Positions 17,316-25,479 of a DNA stretch of 64,000 nucleotides are shown here, one piece after another. The stretch covers positions 558,001 to 622,000 of the forward strand of contig OZ220734.1 of NCBI GenBank assembly GCA_965116945.1. The letters are read 5' to 3'. Within the stretch, counting starts at the first letter, position 1. Each line of letters starts with the position of its first letter. Position numbers and translations under genes: made by a program. The notes beneath the pieces were generated by a model. That model searched no databases. It was not told where the DNA came from and saw only the letters and a list, made by a program, of their open reading frames with translations. The stretch is from Plut-88900 sp965116945 (GTDB taxonomy: Bacteria; Chloroflexota; Dehalococcoidia; Plut-88900).

Positions 17316-18053
17316 TCAAGCTACCAAGTGCTTTCTGAAGAACTTCCGGGTGCGCTCCCATGCGTCCCGGGCGTCGGACTCGCTGTAGATGTCGGGCTGG
17401 GTGTCGTTGAAGAAGGCGTGTTGGGCCTTGGCGTAGGACTTTACAGCACCCTCCTTGCCCTCTGCTTTCATGGCCTCTCTGAGCCTGTCGGCGTGCTCCA
17501 CTGTGATCCACTCATCGAGGCCGGCGTGGATAAAGAGCAAGGGGCAGGACATTTGGGAGACGATTTTGATGGGGTTAATCGGGTTCTTTTCGTTGGGTTC
17601 TTCGTTGACTATCTGGCCGTAGAAGGCGGCGGCTGCGCCGATGCCCGTGTCTCCGCAGGACATGAGCAAGGCATAGCTTCCGCCGAGGCAAAAGCCGACA
17701 GCACCAATCCTTTCGGCGGGGACGTGCTGGGAGGCTTGCAGGTAGGCCACTCCGTCTTTCAGGTAGGCCATGGCGGTGTGGTAGGGCAGGTCTTCGGCGA
17801 GCTTGGCGGCTTCGTCGGCGTCCCTGGTCACTGCGTGGCCTGCATAGGTGTAGAGGTCTGGGGCGAGGGCGGTGTAACCCTCCCGGGCAACCCTGTCGGT
17901 AACATCCTTGATGTGATCGTCGACACCCCACCACTCCTGAATGACAATCATGCCGGGATGGGGGCCGGGGGAGGAGGGTCGGGCGAGGTAGGCCGTAACT
18001 TCTTCCCCCCGGGACTGATATGAGACTGTGGAAGTGGTGATGTCCTGGGCCAT
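17316..18053 (-). CDS. Dienelactone hydrolase family protein
   Basis: This is an alpha/beta hydrolase of 245 residues. The catalytic triad is visible as Cys in GFCLGGSYAL, Asp in HAGLDEWI and His in AQHAFFND, the cysteine-type triad of dienelactone hydrolases. The ATG at 18053 is preferred over an upstream TTG because AGGGG lies 8 bases before it. The enzyme may hydrolyse lactones or esters from aromatic breakdown; no aromatic-ring genes are adjacent, so the substrate is open. Confidence 0.9.
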   Translation of the reverse strand: MAQDITTSTVSYQSRGEEVTAYLARPSSPGPHPGMIVIQEWWGVDDHIKDVTDRVAREGYTALAPDLYTYAGHAVTRDADEAAKLAEDLPYHTAMAYLKDGVAYLQASQHVPAERIGAVGFCLGGSYALLMSCGDTGIGAAAAFYGQIVNEEPNEKNPINPIKIVSQMSCPLLFIHAGLDEWITVEHADRLREAMKAEGKEGAVKSYAKAQHAFFNDTQPDIYSESDARDAWERTRKFFRKHLVA

Positions 18054-18171
18054 TGCCGTTACCCCTGGCGGCAAGTATCCTAGACCACTGTTGCGGCTAC
18101 CGATATTACGCCAAGCCGCCCTTTTGTCAACCCTGAAAAACCAAGGATTGAAGAGCTAGCAAATCGATAAG

Positions 18172-18549
18172 ATGCTGAAACTGAAGGGGCTGGACCATTT
18201 CGGGATAGAGGTTAGCGACATGGAGCGCAGCCTGGCGTTTTACACAGGCACGCTGGGCATGGAGTTCCAGGCGCGGTTCGGTGCGATGTCATTGATGAAG
18301 TGCGGGGACAATGAACTGGCCCTGTTCGAGCGGAGCGACCTTCCAGAGAAGCCCGCAGAACTGACGGAGCCTCGGGGGCGGGGACACTGGGCTTTCCGGG
18401 TGAATGAGAGCGATTTTGCCCTGGCACAGGAGCGGTTTCCTGCGGAGGACATTCCGGTCCACGGGCCGGTTGACTGGGGTGACCACGAGTGTTTCTACTT
18501 CCTGGACCCCGACGGCAACCTGCTGGAACTTATCTGCTACCCGGAGTAG
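18172..18549 (+). CDS. VOC family (glyoxalase-like) protein
   Basis: This is a 125-residue single vicinal-oxygen-chelate domain. It starts LDHFGIEVSDMERSLAFYTGTLG and ends FYFLDPDGNLLELICYPE, the two halves of the fold. Candidate metal ligands are the His in LDHF, Glu/His residues in the middle strands and the Glu in LLELI. It lies 15 bases ahead of the CoA-transferase gene and is probably co-transcribed with it. Its substrate is unknown. Confidence 0.85.
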   Translation: MLKLKGLDHFGIEVSDMERSLAFYTGTLGMEFQARFGAMSLMKCGDNELALFERSDLPEKPAELTEPRGRGHWAFRVNESDFALAQERFPAEDIPVHGPVDWGDHECFYFLDPDGNLLELICYPE

Positions 18550-18564
18550 TGAAATAACCGCCCT

Positions 18565-20055
18565 ATGAAGATGGAACCATTCGACTGGCGTCGGGCGCAC
18601 GGTGACAAGGTTATGGAGGCCGAGGAAGCAGCCCAATTTGTGGAATCCGGAAACGTGGTGCTGGTCACCCGGCACCCGCCGCCACGGCATCTTCTAACGG
18701 CGGTGGCGGCACGCAGGGATGAGCTTTCGGGGGTTGTCATCCGGGGGGTCTCGCCGGCATTCGATCCGGGGTGGTTCCAGGCGGGGTGGGAAGACTCCTT
18801 TCTCCCCATTCCCGAGACGTTCCTGGGACCCGTGGCCCGGCCAGCCCTGGACGAGAGGCGCATCGACTACCTGCCGTCACCATTTTCGCTGCTGATCAAG
18901 CCGCAACGGGAGCGGCCCGATGAGGTCAGAAGGGTGGACGTGCTGCTGACCGTGGTGTCGGCGCCGGACAGGAACGGGTTCTGCAGTTTCGGGTCGGACC
19001 TGTGGGGGAAACGGCAGTCGGCGAAGTACGCCCGAAAGGTGATAGCGCAGGTCAACGAAAGCAGCATCCGTACATACGGGCAAAACTATATTCACGTTTC
19101 GGAGATTGATCACCTGGTCGATTACACGCCTCCTGTTCTGTCGGCGGAGGAGGCTGAGGGAATCATCAACGAGGGTGTCGACGAGGAAGCGAGGGCCGAG
19201 CTAAGAAACATAGCCGGGGCACTGCCGAAGGAGCGGCTGGCGGAGGTGCTGCCCATGCTGGTGGTGCGTCGGGCGGACCAGATAAGGGAGTTCGGTCGGG
19301 CGAGGGGGCTGGATAGGCCGGCGGAGGACGTGCGTCGGATCGGGGAGTATTTGGCGGAGATCATCCGGGACGGGGATACAATACAGATAGGGATCGGGAC
19401 GCCCAGCGCGTACATGCCGCAGCTGGGGGTGTTCGATTCGAAGAAGGACCTCGGGTGGCATTCGGAGATGGGGGCGCCGGGTGTGATAGACCTGATCAGG
19501 AAGGGTGTCATTACGGGGAGCCGGAAGACGAAGAACCGTGGCAAGGCGGTGTTCACGGGAATGGACGGGTGCAAGGCGGACGAGATTGCCTGGGCAGCGG
19601 ACAACCCTCTAATTGAGCTACATGATTCGATAGAAGTGCTGAAGATGAGCAATATCGCTTCGCACGATAATATGACATCGATCAACAATGCGTTGTCTAT
19701 AGATCTGACGGGGCAGATAAACTCGGAGACGGTGTTCGGGGCGCGGCTGTACAACGGGACGGGGGGTCAGCCGGAGTTTCACATGGGGTCGGTGATGGCG
19801 GATGGGGGTCGGGCGATAACGCTGCTGCGGTCGACGGCGGTGGGTGGGGCGGTGTCGCGGATAGTGGCACATCACGATGAGGGGGCGGTGATCACGATAC
19901 CGCGCACTTTTGCGGACACTGTGATTACGGAATACGGCGTGGCCCGGCTGCTGGGGAAGTCTATAAGGGAGAGGGCTCGGGAGCTGGTGAACATTGCGCA
20001 TCCGGACTTTCGGGGGGAATTGGAGTCGGCGGCGCGGAGGATGTTCTGGCCGTAG
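18565..20055 (+). CDS. Acetyl-CoA hydrolase/transferase family protein
   Basis: This is a 496-residue class I CoA-transferase related to 4-hydroxybutyrate and acetate CoA-transferases. The catalytic glutamate is expected in LGWHSEMGAPGVIDL, and the glycine-rich CoA-binding part includes IQIGIGTPSAY. AITLLRSTAVGGAVSRIV and ITEYGVARLLGKS complete the family pattern. The acceptor acid cannot be named from sequence. It is preceded closely by the VOC gene. Confidence 0.88.
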   Translation: MKMEPFDWRRAHGDKVMEAEEAAQFVESGNVVLVTRHPPPRHLLTAVAARRDELSGVVIRGVSPAFDPGWFQAGWEDSFLPIPETFLGPVARPALDERRIDYLPSPFSLLIKPQRERPDEVRRVDVLLTVVSAPDRNGFCSFGSDLWGKRQSAKYARKVIAQVNESSIRTYGQNYIHVSEIDHLVDYTPPVLSAEEAEGIINEGVDEEARAELRNIAGALPKERLAEVLPMLVVRRADQIREFGRARGLDRPAEDVRRIGEYLAEIIRDGDTIQIGIGTPSAYMPQLGVFDSKKDLGWHSEMGAPGVIDLIRKGVITGSRKTKNRGKAVFTGMDGCKADEIAWAADNPLIELHDSIEVLKMSNIASHDNMTSINNALSIDLTGQINSETVFGARLYNGTGGQPEFHMGSVMADGGRAITLLRSTAVGGAVSRIVAHHDEGAVITIPRTFADTVITEYGVARLLGKSIRERARELVNIAHPDFRGELESAARRMFWP

Positions 20056-20125
20056 GGCCTATCCCAGCAGTTTTCCCACCAACCCCTCCACCCTTTTCCT
20101 TTGACGCAAGGATCGCAGCGTCATC

Positions 20126-20335
20126 TCAACCGTTGTCAAAATCCTGCCGACCGATGCCCAAATCCCTCCGAATTCCGTGAACGGTCCCTGTGGCCAGGTC
20201 CCGGTTGCCGTGTCTGGGAATTGTCGTCTCCCGGTCGTTGCCCAGATTGATCCAGATTTCGTGCGAACCTCCTGCTTGCCAGTCGAAGGCGCATCCAAGC
20301 CTTTTGAGTTTCTTGATCAGTTCTCTGTAGGTCAT
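20126..20335 (-). CDS. hicA: HicA-type mRNA interferase toxin
   Basis: This 69-residue protein has a double-stranded-RNA-binding-like fold. It begins MTYRELIKKLKRLGCAF and carries the catalytic-histidine region GGSHEIWIN, followed by TIPRHGNRDLATGTVHGIRRDLG. The start at 20335 overlaps the hicB stop by 4 bases (ATGA), as expected for coupled translation. A longer frame upstream is the antisense of hicB and is not real. Confidence 0.9.
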   Translation of the reverse strand: MTYRELIKKLKRLGCAFDWQAGGSHEIWINLGNDRETTIPRHGNRDLATGTVHGIRRDLGIGRQDFDNG

Positions 20336-20577
20336 ACAGCAACGGAGATACGGCCCTTTCCCGTAGGGGAGCGGACTATGCCCGCTGGCAGGGTCTTTCC
20401 CCGGTCCCTGTAGGGAAGGATGAAATGTTCTGCCAACGTAGACAGTTCTGCCAACGCTTCGTTTGCCTTCTCTCCCCACGCCCGGCACCCTGGCAGTCCA
20501 GGTATCTCCGCCATATACAACCATCCTTGGTCTTCACGGGGTTCGTGCAACACATAGACCAATTGGTATAGCTCCAT
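20332..20577 (-). CDS. hicB: HicB-type antitoxin
   Basis: This 81-residue partner of HicA has the RNase-H-like HicB domain, seen in YMAEIPGLPGCRAWGEKANEALAEL. The ATG at 20577 has AAGGAGA 7 bases upstream, which is why it is preferred to an earlier in-frame start at 20610. No separate DNA-binding domain is visible in the short C-terminus. The order antitoxin then toxin allows HicB to be made first and to neutralise HicA. Confidence 0.88.
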   Translation of the reverse strand: MELYQLVYVLHEPREDQGWLYMAEIPGLPGCRAWGEKANEALAELSTLAEHFILPYRDRGKTLPAGIVRSPTGKGRISVAV

Positions 20578-20761
20578 ACCGTTCTCCTTAACGCATCCTC
20601 CCAACTCCATCCTCCGCTGTTTTGCTGCCCGCCAAACTTGACCTGAATTCCATCCTATTCCGAGTTTAAAACCCGCTGGCGCGTGAATTCAAACCAAGCC
20701 CCTAGCCCCGACGCTCCTGTCGTACTAAAATCTAGCGGCTTTTGGCCGACACGCACGCGCT

Positions 20762-21745
20762 ATGGAACAGCACGCGATATATACGGAGGGGATAGTCCGC
20801 GACTACGGCGGAGTCCGCGCCGTGGACGGGATCAACCTCTCCGTTTCGGAGGGGGAGATATACGCGTTCCTGGGGCCAAACGGGGCGGGAAAGACTACGC
20901 TGGTCAGGATGCTGACGACGCTGCTGATGCCAACGGAGGGTCGGGCCACGGTGGCGGGGCACGACATTGTCTCCGAGTCCAGGGATGTCAGGCTGCTGAT
21001 CGGGGCGGCGCTGCAGGAGGCGTCGCTGGACAACAAGCAGACGGGTCGGGAGCTGATCAAGCTGCAGGGTCGGCTGTACGGGTTGTCGGGCAAGCAGATA
21101 GACATGCGGATCAAGGCCCTGGAGCCGTTGATGGATATCGGGGACGCGATCGACCGGTTGATCGGGGGCTACTCGGGGGGGATGAAGCGGAGGCTGGACC
21201 TGGCGACGGCGCTGGTGCACAACCCGAAGGTGCTGTTCCTGGATGAGCCAACCACGGGCCTGGACCCCGTGGGTCGGGCCCGGGTGTGGGAGGAAGTCAA
21301 GAATATCAACAGGGACCTGGGGGTCACCATTTTCTTGACCACCCACTACCTGGAGGAAGCCGATAGCCTGGCTCAACGCGTCGGGATTATCAACCTAGGG
21401 AAGCTGGTGGCGGAAGGGACGCCTACGGAGCTGAAACGGACGATAGGGACGGACATTATCGTGGCGACGATAGAGGGGGACGCGGCGATTGCGGCCCGGG
21501 CGCTGAGGATGGTCGAGCAGGTGGAGCAGGTGGACGTCTACGACGACATCCTGAGCATCGGCGTGACGAATGGGGTGGAGGCGATGAGCGACGTGGCGCT
21601 GGCGTTGAGTCGGACTGGGGCACGGGTGAAGGAGCTGACACTGAGGACGCCGACGCTGGACGACGTGTTTTTGCAGGCGACGGGCAATCGGCTGGATGCT
21701 GATTCGTATAACTCTGTCTCCCTTGACGGCAGGGTGTCGGGATGA
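20762..21745 (+). CDS. ABC transporter ATP-binding protein, DrrA-like
   Basis: This 327-residue ATPase belongs to the daunorubicin-resistance type of exporters. Walker A is GPNGAGKT near residue 40, the signature is YSGGMKRRLDLATAL, and Walker B is VLFLDEPTTGLDP. A C-terminal accessory domain (after about residue 230) ends LRTPTLDDVFLQATG, typical of DrrA. It works with the permease that starts 16 bases downstream. The exported compound is unknown. Confidence 0.92.
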   Translation: MEQHAIYTEGIVRDYGGVRAVDGINLSVSEGEIYAFLGPNGAGKTTLVRMLTTLLMPTEGRATVAGHDIVSESRDVRLLIGAALQEASLDNKQTGRELIKLQGRLYGLSGKQIDMRIKALEPLMDIGDAIDRLIGGYSGGMKRRLDLATALVHNPKVLFLDEPTTGLDPVGRARVWEEVKNINRDLGVTIFLTTHYLEEADSLAQRVGIINLGKLVAEGTPTELKRTIGTDIIVATIEGDAAIAARALRMVEQVEQVDVYDDILSIGVTNGVEAMSDVALALSRTGARVKELTLRTPTLDDVFLQATGNRLDADSYNSVSLDGRVSG

Positions 21746-21761
21746 ACGTGAAGAAGAGCTA

Positions 21762-22565
21762 ATGGCTACACTGGCTGACCCGAGCACTCAGATACAGGCG
21801 CGGAAGGCGGGCTTTGTCAATGAAGTCGCTGCGGTGGCGCGTCGGGCTCTGCGGTCTACGAAGCGGGACACGGAAAGCGTGATACCGGCGCTGATCATTC
21901 CGGTGTTCTTCTTCATAGTGAACGTCGGGGCGTTGCAGGACCTGGCAGAGACCCTGCCGGACCTGGACTACAAGGCGTTTCAGCTTCCGGTGGCTATCAT
22001 CTTCGCGGTGACCGGAATATCCCGGGCCGTGACCCTGGTGCTGGATATTCAGTCGGGGTACTTCGACCGGTTGTCCCTAACGCCGGTCAACCGCCTGGCC
22101 CTGCTGTTCGGGCTCATGGTGGCGGACTTTGTGCTCGTAGTGGCGCTTACGCTGCCCGTTGTTGCCCTGGGGTTCATAGTCGGGGTCAGGTTTGAAAGCG
22201 GGCCGGTGGGGGTCATCGTCTTCATACTGATCTCGGGAGTCTGGGGGCTGGTTTACACCGGATTCCCATACGCAATCGCGTTCAAGACGGGGAACCCGGC
22301 TGCGGTCAACACGTCGTTCCTGCTTTTCTTCCCGTTCGCCTTCCTGACGACGGCCTTTTTGCCAAAGGAGGCGATGACCGGATGGCTTTCGGCGATAGCC
22401 ACGTACAACCCAGTGACGTACCTGCTGGAGGCGCTGCGGTCGCTGTTAATGGTCGGGTGGGATGCTGAGGCTTTGCTGAAGGGGCTGGCGGCGGTGCTGG
22501 GGGTGGGGGTGGTCAGCATGACGCTGGCGCTGCTTGCGCTTCGGGGAAGGACGCTGCGGCGGTAG
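21762..22565 (+). CDS. ABC transporter permease, DrrB-like
   Basis: This is a 267-residue ABC-2 type permease with about six hydrophobic segments, including LIIPVFFFIVNVGAL, FVLVVALTLPVVALGFIVG and a C-terminal segment near LAAVLGVGVVSMTLALLAL. The ATG at 21762 follows GAAGAAGAG and is preferred to a frame beginning at 21696 inside the ATPase gene. It forms an exporter with the preceding ATPase. Confidence 0.9.
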   Translation: MATLADPSTQIQARKAGFVNEVAAVARRALRSTKRDTESVIPALIIPVFFFIVNVGALQDLAETLPDLDYKAFQLPVAIIFAVTGISRAVTLVLDIQSGYFDRLSLTPVNRLALLFGLMVADFVLVVALTLPVVALGFIVGVRFESGPVGVIVFILISGVWGLVYTGFPYAIAFKTGNPAAVNTSFLLFFPFAFLTTAFLPKEAMTGWLSAIATYNPVTYLLEALRSLLMVGWDAEALLKGLAAVLGVGVVSMTLALLALRGRTLRR

Positions 22566-22634
22566 GTGACCCGATTTCCCTATCGGTGTGGTATCGCGTA
22601 ATATAATCCGAGTCCTCTCCAAGGAGCCCCCAAT

Positions 22635-23426
22635 TTGAACAAACTCGATTATTCGCCGGTCGACCTCCCGATAATCCGCCACTACATGTTCTACCCCCGG
22701 CCCGACACCTCTCCCCCATCAAATGGCGCTCTGGACCACCTATATTCATCGCACGACGGGGTGGAACTGTGCGGTCGTTTCTACCCCGAGAACAAGGCGG
22801 GGGCCACGGTGCTGTTCTTTCACGGGAACGGGGAGGTTGCGCCGGAGTATGACGGAATCTCGTCGCTCTACAATCATATTGGGCTGAACCTGTTTGTGGC
22901 CGATTACAGAGGCTACGGCAAGAGCCACGGGGACCCTTCGATATGTGCGTTGGCAGAGGACAGCTACACAACGCTGACTGAGTTAGAAAAGATGCTGATG
23001 GAGCAGGGATACAACCCTTCGATTTACGTTATGGGAAGGTCCCTGGGGGCATATTGCGCAGTGGAAATTGCGGCCGGGGCACGGGGGAACATCAAGGGCA
23101 TGATCCTGGAAAGCGGATCGGCGAACGTAGGGGGGATGCCCAGGCGACTGGGCATTGCGGATAGGCCAGAGATTGCCGAGCTCATACAGGAGCACTGGAG
23201 TCGGGTCCAGAGCATTGACACTCCGTTGCTCACCATCCACGGTGACCGGGACGACCTGGTACCTATCTCGGACGCTGAAGAGCTCTACAATGCCATGGCG
23301 TCGCCGGACAAGACCTTCTTCACCATTCCCGGCGCGGGGCACAACGACATCATGTACGTGGACACGGACGGTTACTTCCGGGCCATCCGGGACTTCGTGA
23401 GGCGAATCGAGGGCGTCAGCCCTTAG
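22635..23426 (+). CDS. Alpha/beta hydrolase
   Basis: This 263-residue hydrolase has its nucleophile serine in GRSLGAYC, the acid in IHGDRDDLVP and the histidine in GAGHNDIMYV. The oxyanion-hole strand is VLFFHGNGEV. The start is a TTG at 22635 with a strong AAGGAG 8 bases upstream. TATAAT at 22602-22607 could be its -10 box. The family is often annotated as membrane-associated or BEM46-like serine hydrolase; the substrate is unknown. Its 3' end overlaps the convergent peroxiredoxin gene by 11 bases. Confidence 0.85.
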   Translation: MNKLDYSPVDLPIIRHYMFYPRPDTSPPSNGALDHLYSSHDGVELCGRFYPENKAGATVLFFHGNGEVAPEYDGISSLYNHIGLNLFVADYRGYGKSHGDPSICALAEDSYTTLTELEKMLMEQGYNPSIYVMGRSLGAYCAVEIAAGARGNIKGMILESGSANVGGMPRRLGIADRPEIAELIQEHWSRVQSIDTPLLTIHGDRDDLVPISDAEELYNAMASPDKTFFTIPGAGHNDIMYVDTDGYFRAIRDFVRRIEGVSP

Positions 23427-23883
23427 CTTTGCCTTCGCGCATAGCGACAAGCTCTTTGACGATCTTGTCTACGTGCCTGCCAATCCCAACGACTATGTAT
23501 TCGTTGGCCGACTGGATGGTTCCCTGCTCGTCAATCAGGTAGGTGGTCCTGAACCCTCCGAAGACCCGCATGGACTGGTAAGCGCGCCTGATCTTTCTGT
23601 CGGGGTCGGACAGGAGTATGGCGTCGAGGTCCAGGTCCTCACGGAAGCGGGCGTTGACCTCCGGCTTGTCGGGGCTGACGCCTGCTACGAGGGCGTCGTA
23701 CTGTTTGAAGGCTTCTACTGCGTCACGGAAGCCCTTAGCCTGGATGCGTCAGAGCAGGCCGTAGGCTCCATTGTAGAAGTAGAGGACCACCGGGCGCTTG
23801 CCAAGGCTATCGCTCAGCCTGAATGTCTCACCGTCGTGGCGTACGGCCTCGAAGTCCGGGGCCTTTGTGCCTACCTTTAGCAT
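23416..23883 (-). CDS. Selenocysteine-containing peroxiredoxin (PrxQ/AhpC-TSA type), second copy
   Basis: Reading through one in-frame TGA (23751-23749, codon 45) gives an intact 155-residue peroxiredoxin. It starts MLKVGTKAPDFEAVRHDG, has PVVLYFYNGAYGLL-U-RIQAKGFRD and ends at a TGA at 23416-23418. The TGA falls exactly where PrxQ proteins have the peroxidatic cysteine before the GFRD helix, so selenocysteine is the simplest reading. No cysteine occurs anywhere in the protein. GGAGG lies 5 bases before the ATG. It follows its paralogue by 62 bases. The likely role is reduction of hydroperoxides with an external thiol. Confidence 0.85.
23710..23733 (-). promoter_or_regulatory. Candidate SECIS stem-loop, second peroxiredoxin
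   Basis: GGCUUC and GAAGCC pair perfectly around a 12-base loop, starting 16 bases after the UGA. The distance suits bacterial SECIS elements read by SelB. The same stem at the same distance occurs in the paralogue. The stem bases also encode conserved residues (GF and EA), so conservation alone is not proof. Confidence 0.45.
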
Positions 23884-23945
23884 TGCAACCTCCAGTACAG
23901 CTTATGTTCGTTATTCTTGCACAGCCGCTCATACGCAGCCGTCAG

Positions 23946-24449
23946 CTAGGTCCCCGGGGCCCGGGCGAAGCTCCGTCGGGCCTGCGAGGGGCCACCCTCA
24001 TCCAGAGCCTTCAGCCCATTCAGGACATCTTCAACATGCTTGCCGATCCTGACTTCGTGGTGGAAAACGTCTCTAACAACACCGTCTTTGTCGATAAGGT
24101 AGCTCACCCGCGATATTCCCAGTCCGAACCTGCGGACAACATCGTAAACGCGGGCAATGTTCTTGTCGGGGTCGGAGAGGAGGGTGAAGGGCAGGGAAAA
24201 GCGAGTGCGAAAGCGTTGGTGGCTGTCCGGGCGGTCGGGGCTGATGCCGACCAGGTCTGCTCCGTACCCCTTGATGGCTTCGTACGCATCACGGAAGCCC
24301 TGCGCCTGGCGATTTCAGCCGGCGGTGAAGTTCTTCAGGTAGAAGTAGAGGACGACGGGCCTGCCGGCTCGCCATGCGGAAAATTCGAACTCCGCGCCGT
24401 CGTGGCGGAGGGCCTTGAAATCGGGTGCTGTTGTTCCGGGCTTGAGCAT
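23946..24449 (-). CDS. Selenocysteine-containing peroxiredoxin (PrxQ/AhpC-TSA type), first copy
   Basis: Reading through one in-frame TGA (24317-24315, codon 45) gives a 167-residue peroxiredoxin: MLKPGTTAPDFKALRHDG, then VVLYFYLKNFTAG-U-NRQAQGFRD, then ISPDRPDSHQRFRTRFSLPF. The TGA replaces the peroxidatic cysteine of the PrxQ motif FTPGC. The usual resolving cysteine five residues later is Gln, and the protein has no cysteine. GGAAGG precedes the ATG. Without readthrough the product would be 44 residues and inactive. It diverges from the cupin genes across 174 bases. Confidence 0.87.
24276..24299 (-). promoter_or_regulatory. Candidate SECIS stem-loop, first peroxiredoxin
   Basis: GGCUUC pairs with GAAGCC around a 12-base loop (CGUGAUGCGUAC), beginning 16 bases after the UGA at 24315-24317. 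Position and loop size fit a bacterial SECIS hairpin. The second gene has the same stem with a different loop. Coding constraint on the same bases weakens the evidence. Confidence 0.45.
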
Positions 24450-24623
24450 GCACCTTCCCACTCTTGAGAGTTATCCGCAATTCTACACCACCCTCACCTG
24501 GAGCACTGCACCCCCTGTCCCTAGACCGCGAGACCCGCGGGAAGGGGCCTGACTCGGGGGCGGGCTTTGGGGTAGACTTTCTCCACGCCCCGAAGGCATA
24601 CATACGAATCTGGAGGTGAAGCG

Positions 24624-25457
24624 ATGTTCGTTAGAAGGCTGGAGGACCTGGCCGGAACTGACAAGGAGATGGTTAAGACGGACGGCAACAAGAGACTACA
24701 ATCTCGACGGCTGGTAACCAAGGCTGACGGGGCGGGGTTTTCGATGTCGGACGTGAGGATCTCCGAGGGATGGGTATTGGACCTGTGGTACAAGAACCAC
24801 GTAGAGGGCAACCTGGTGGTGAGCGGCGATCTGCATGTGGATAACCTGACCAATGGAGAGAGCTGGGACCTGGGGGTGGGGGACCTGTACGTGGTCGGGC
24901 CGAAGGACAAGCACCGGCTTACGGCCAATAGCGACGTCCACGTGGTCAGCGTCTTCAACCCTGCCACGCTGGGCACCGAGACCCACGACGCCGACGGCGC
25001 TTACCCTCCCACGGGAGAGCTTCCCCCCGAGTGGCAGGGGGAGAACGGCCGCAGCATGTTCGTGAAGCGGCTGGCAGACACCAAGGTGGTCGGGATAAGC
25101 CACGGGAAGTCGACCGCATACCGGTATCTGAACCAGCCGGAAGGGTGCGGTTTCACCATGTCGACCCCGCGATCTCCTGCGGGGAAGGGAATCGTGCTGT
25201 GGTACAAGAACCACGTGGAGGCGAACTACATCCTGGAAGGTGAGGGCACGGTGGAAGACCTGACCACTGGTGAGAAGTGGGACCTGGCCCCGGGTACGAT
25301 GTACTTTGTCGGACCGAAGGACAGGCACCAGACTGTGAAGTTCAGCGACACATACCTGCTGAGCGTGTTCAACCCTCCGCTGGTCGGGAATGAGACACAC
25401 GATGAAGAGGGCACGTACACGCCGTCGGGCCCAATTCCCGAGGCCTGGAGGCCGTAA
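24624..25457 (+). CDS. Double-cupin protein, ectoine-synthase-like, copy 1
   Basis: The 277 residues hold two EctC-like cupin domains in tandem (about 45-125 and 150-265). Both contain LWYKNHVE. The second also has YILEGEGTVED, GTMYFVGPKDRH and SVFNPPLVGNETHDEEG, close to the core of L-ectoine synthase, while the first has weaker ligand motifs (VVSGDLHVDN). GGAGGTGA precedes the ATG. No ectA or ectB is nearby, so ectoine synthesis is not supported; a related cyclase, hydratase or ligand-binding role is possible. Three such genes lie in a row. Confidence 0.8.
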   Translation: MFVRRLEDLAGTDKEMVKTDGNKRLQSRRLVTKADGAGFSMSDVRISEGWVLDLWYKNHVEGNLVVSGDLHVDNLTNGESWDLGVGDLYVVGPKDKHRLTANSDVHVVSVFNPATLGTETHDADGAYPPTGELPPEWQGENGRSMFVKRLADTKVVGISHGKSTAYRYLNQPEGCGFTMSTPRSPAGKGIVLWYKNHVEANYILEGEGTVEDLTTGEKWDLAPGTMYFVGPKDRHQTVKFSDTYLLSVFNPPLVGNETHDEEGTYTPSGPIPEAWRP

Positions 25458-25479
25458 CTCCTCAATCCGGAGGGATGCC

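Noticed and set aside
20059..20298. 79-codon minus-strand frame overlapping hicA
   Set aside because: It is an out-of-frame shadow of hicA, which has clear family motifs.
23473..24467. Plus-strand open frames of 135 and 214 codons
   Set aside because: They are antisense to the two peroxiredoxins, whose minus-strand proteins are clearly conserved once TGA is read through.
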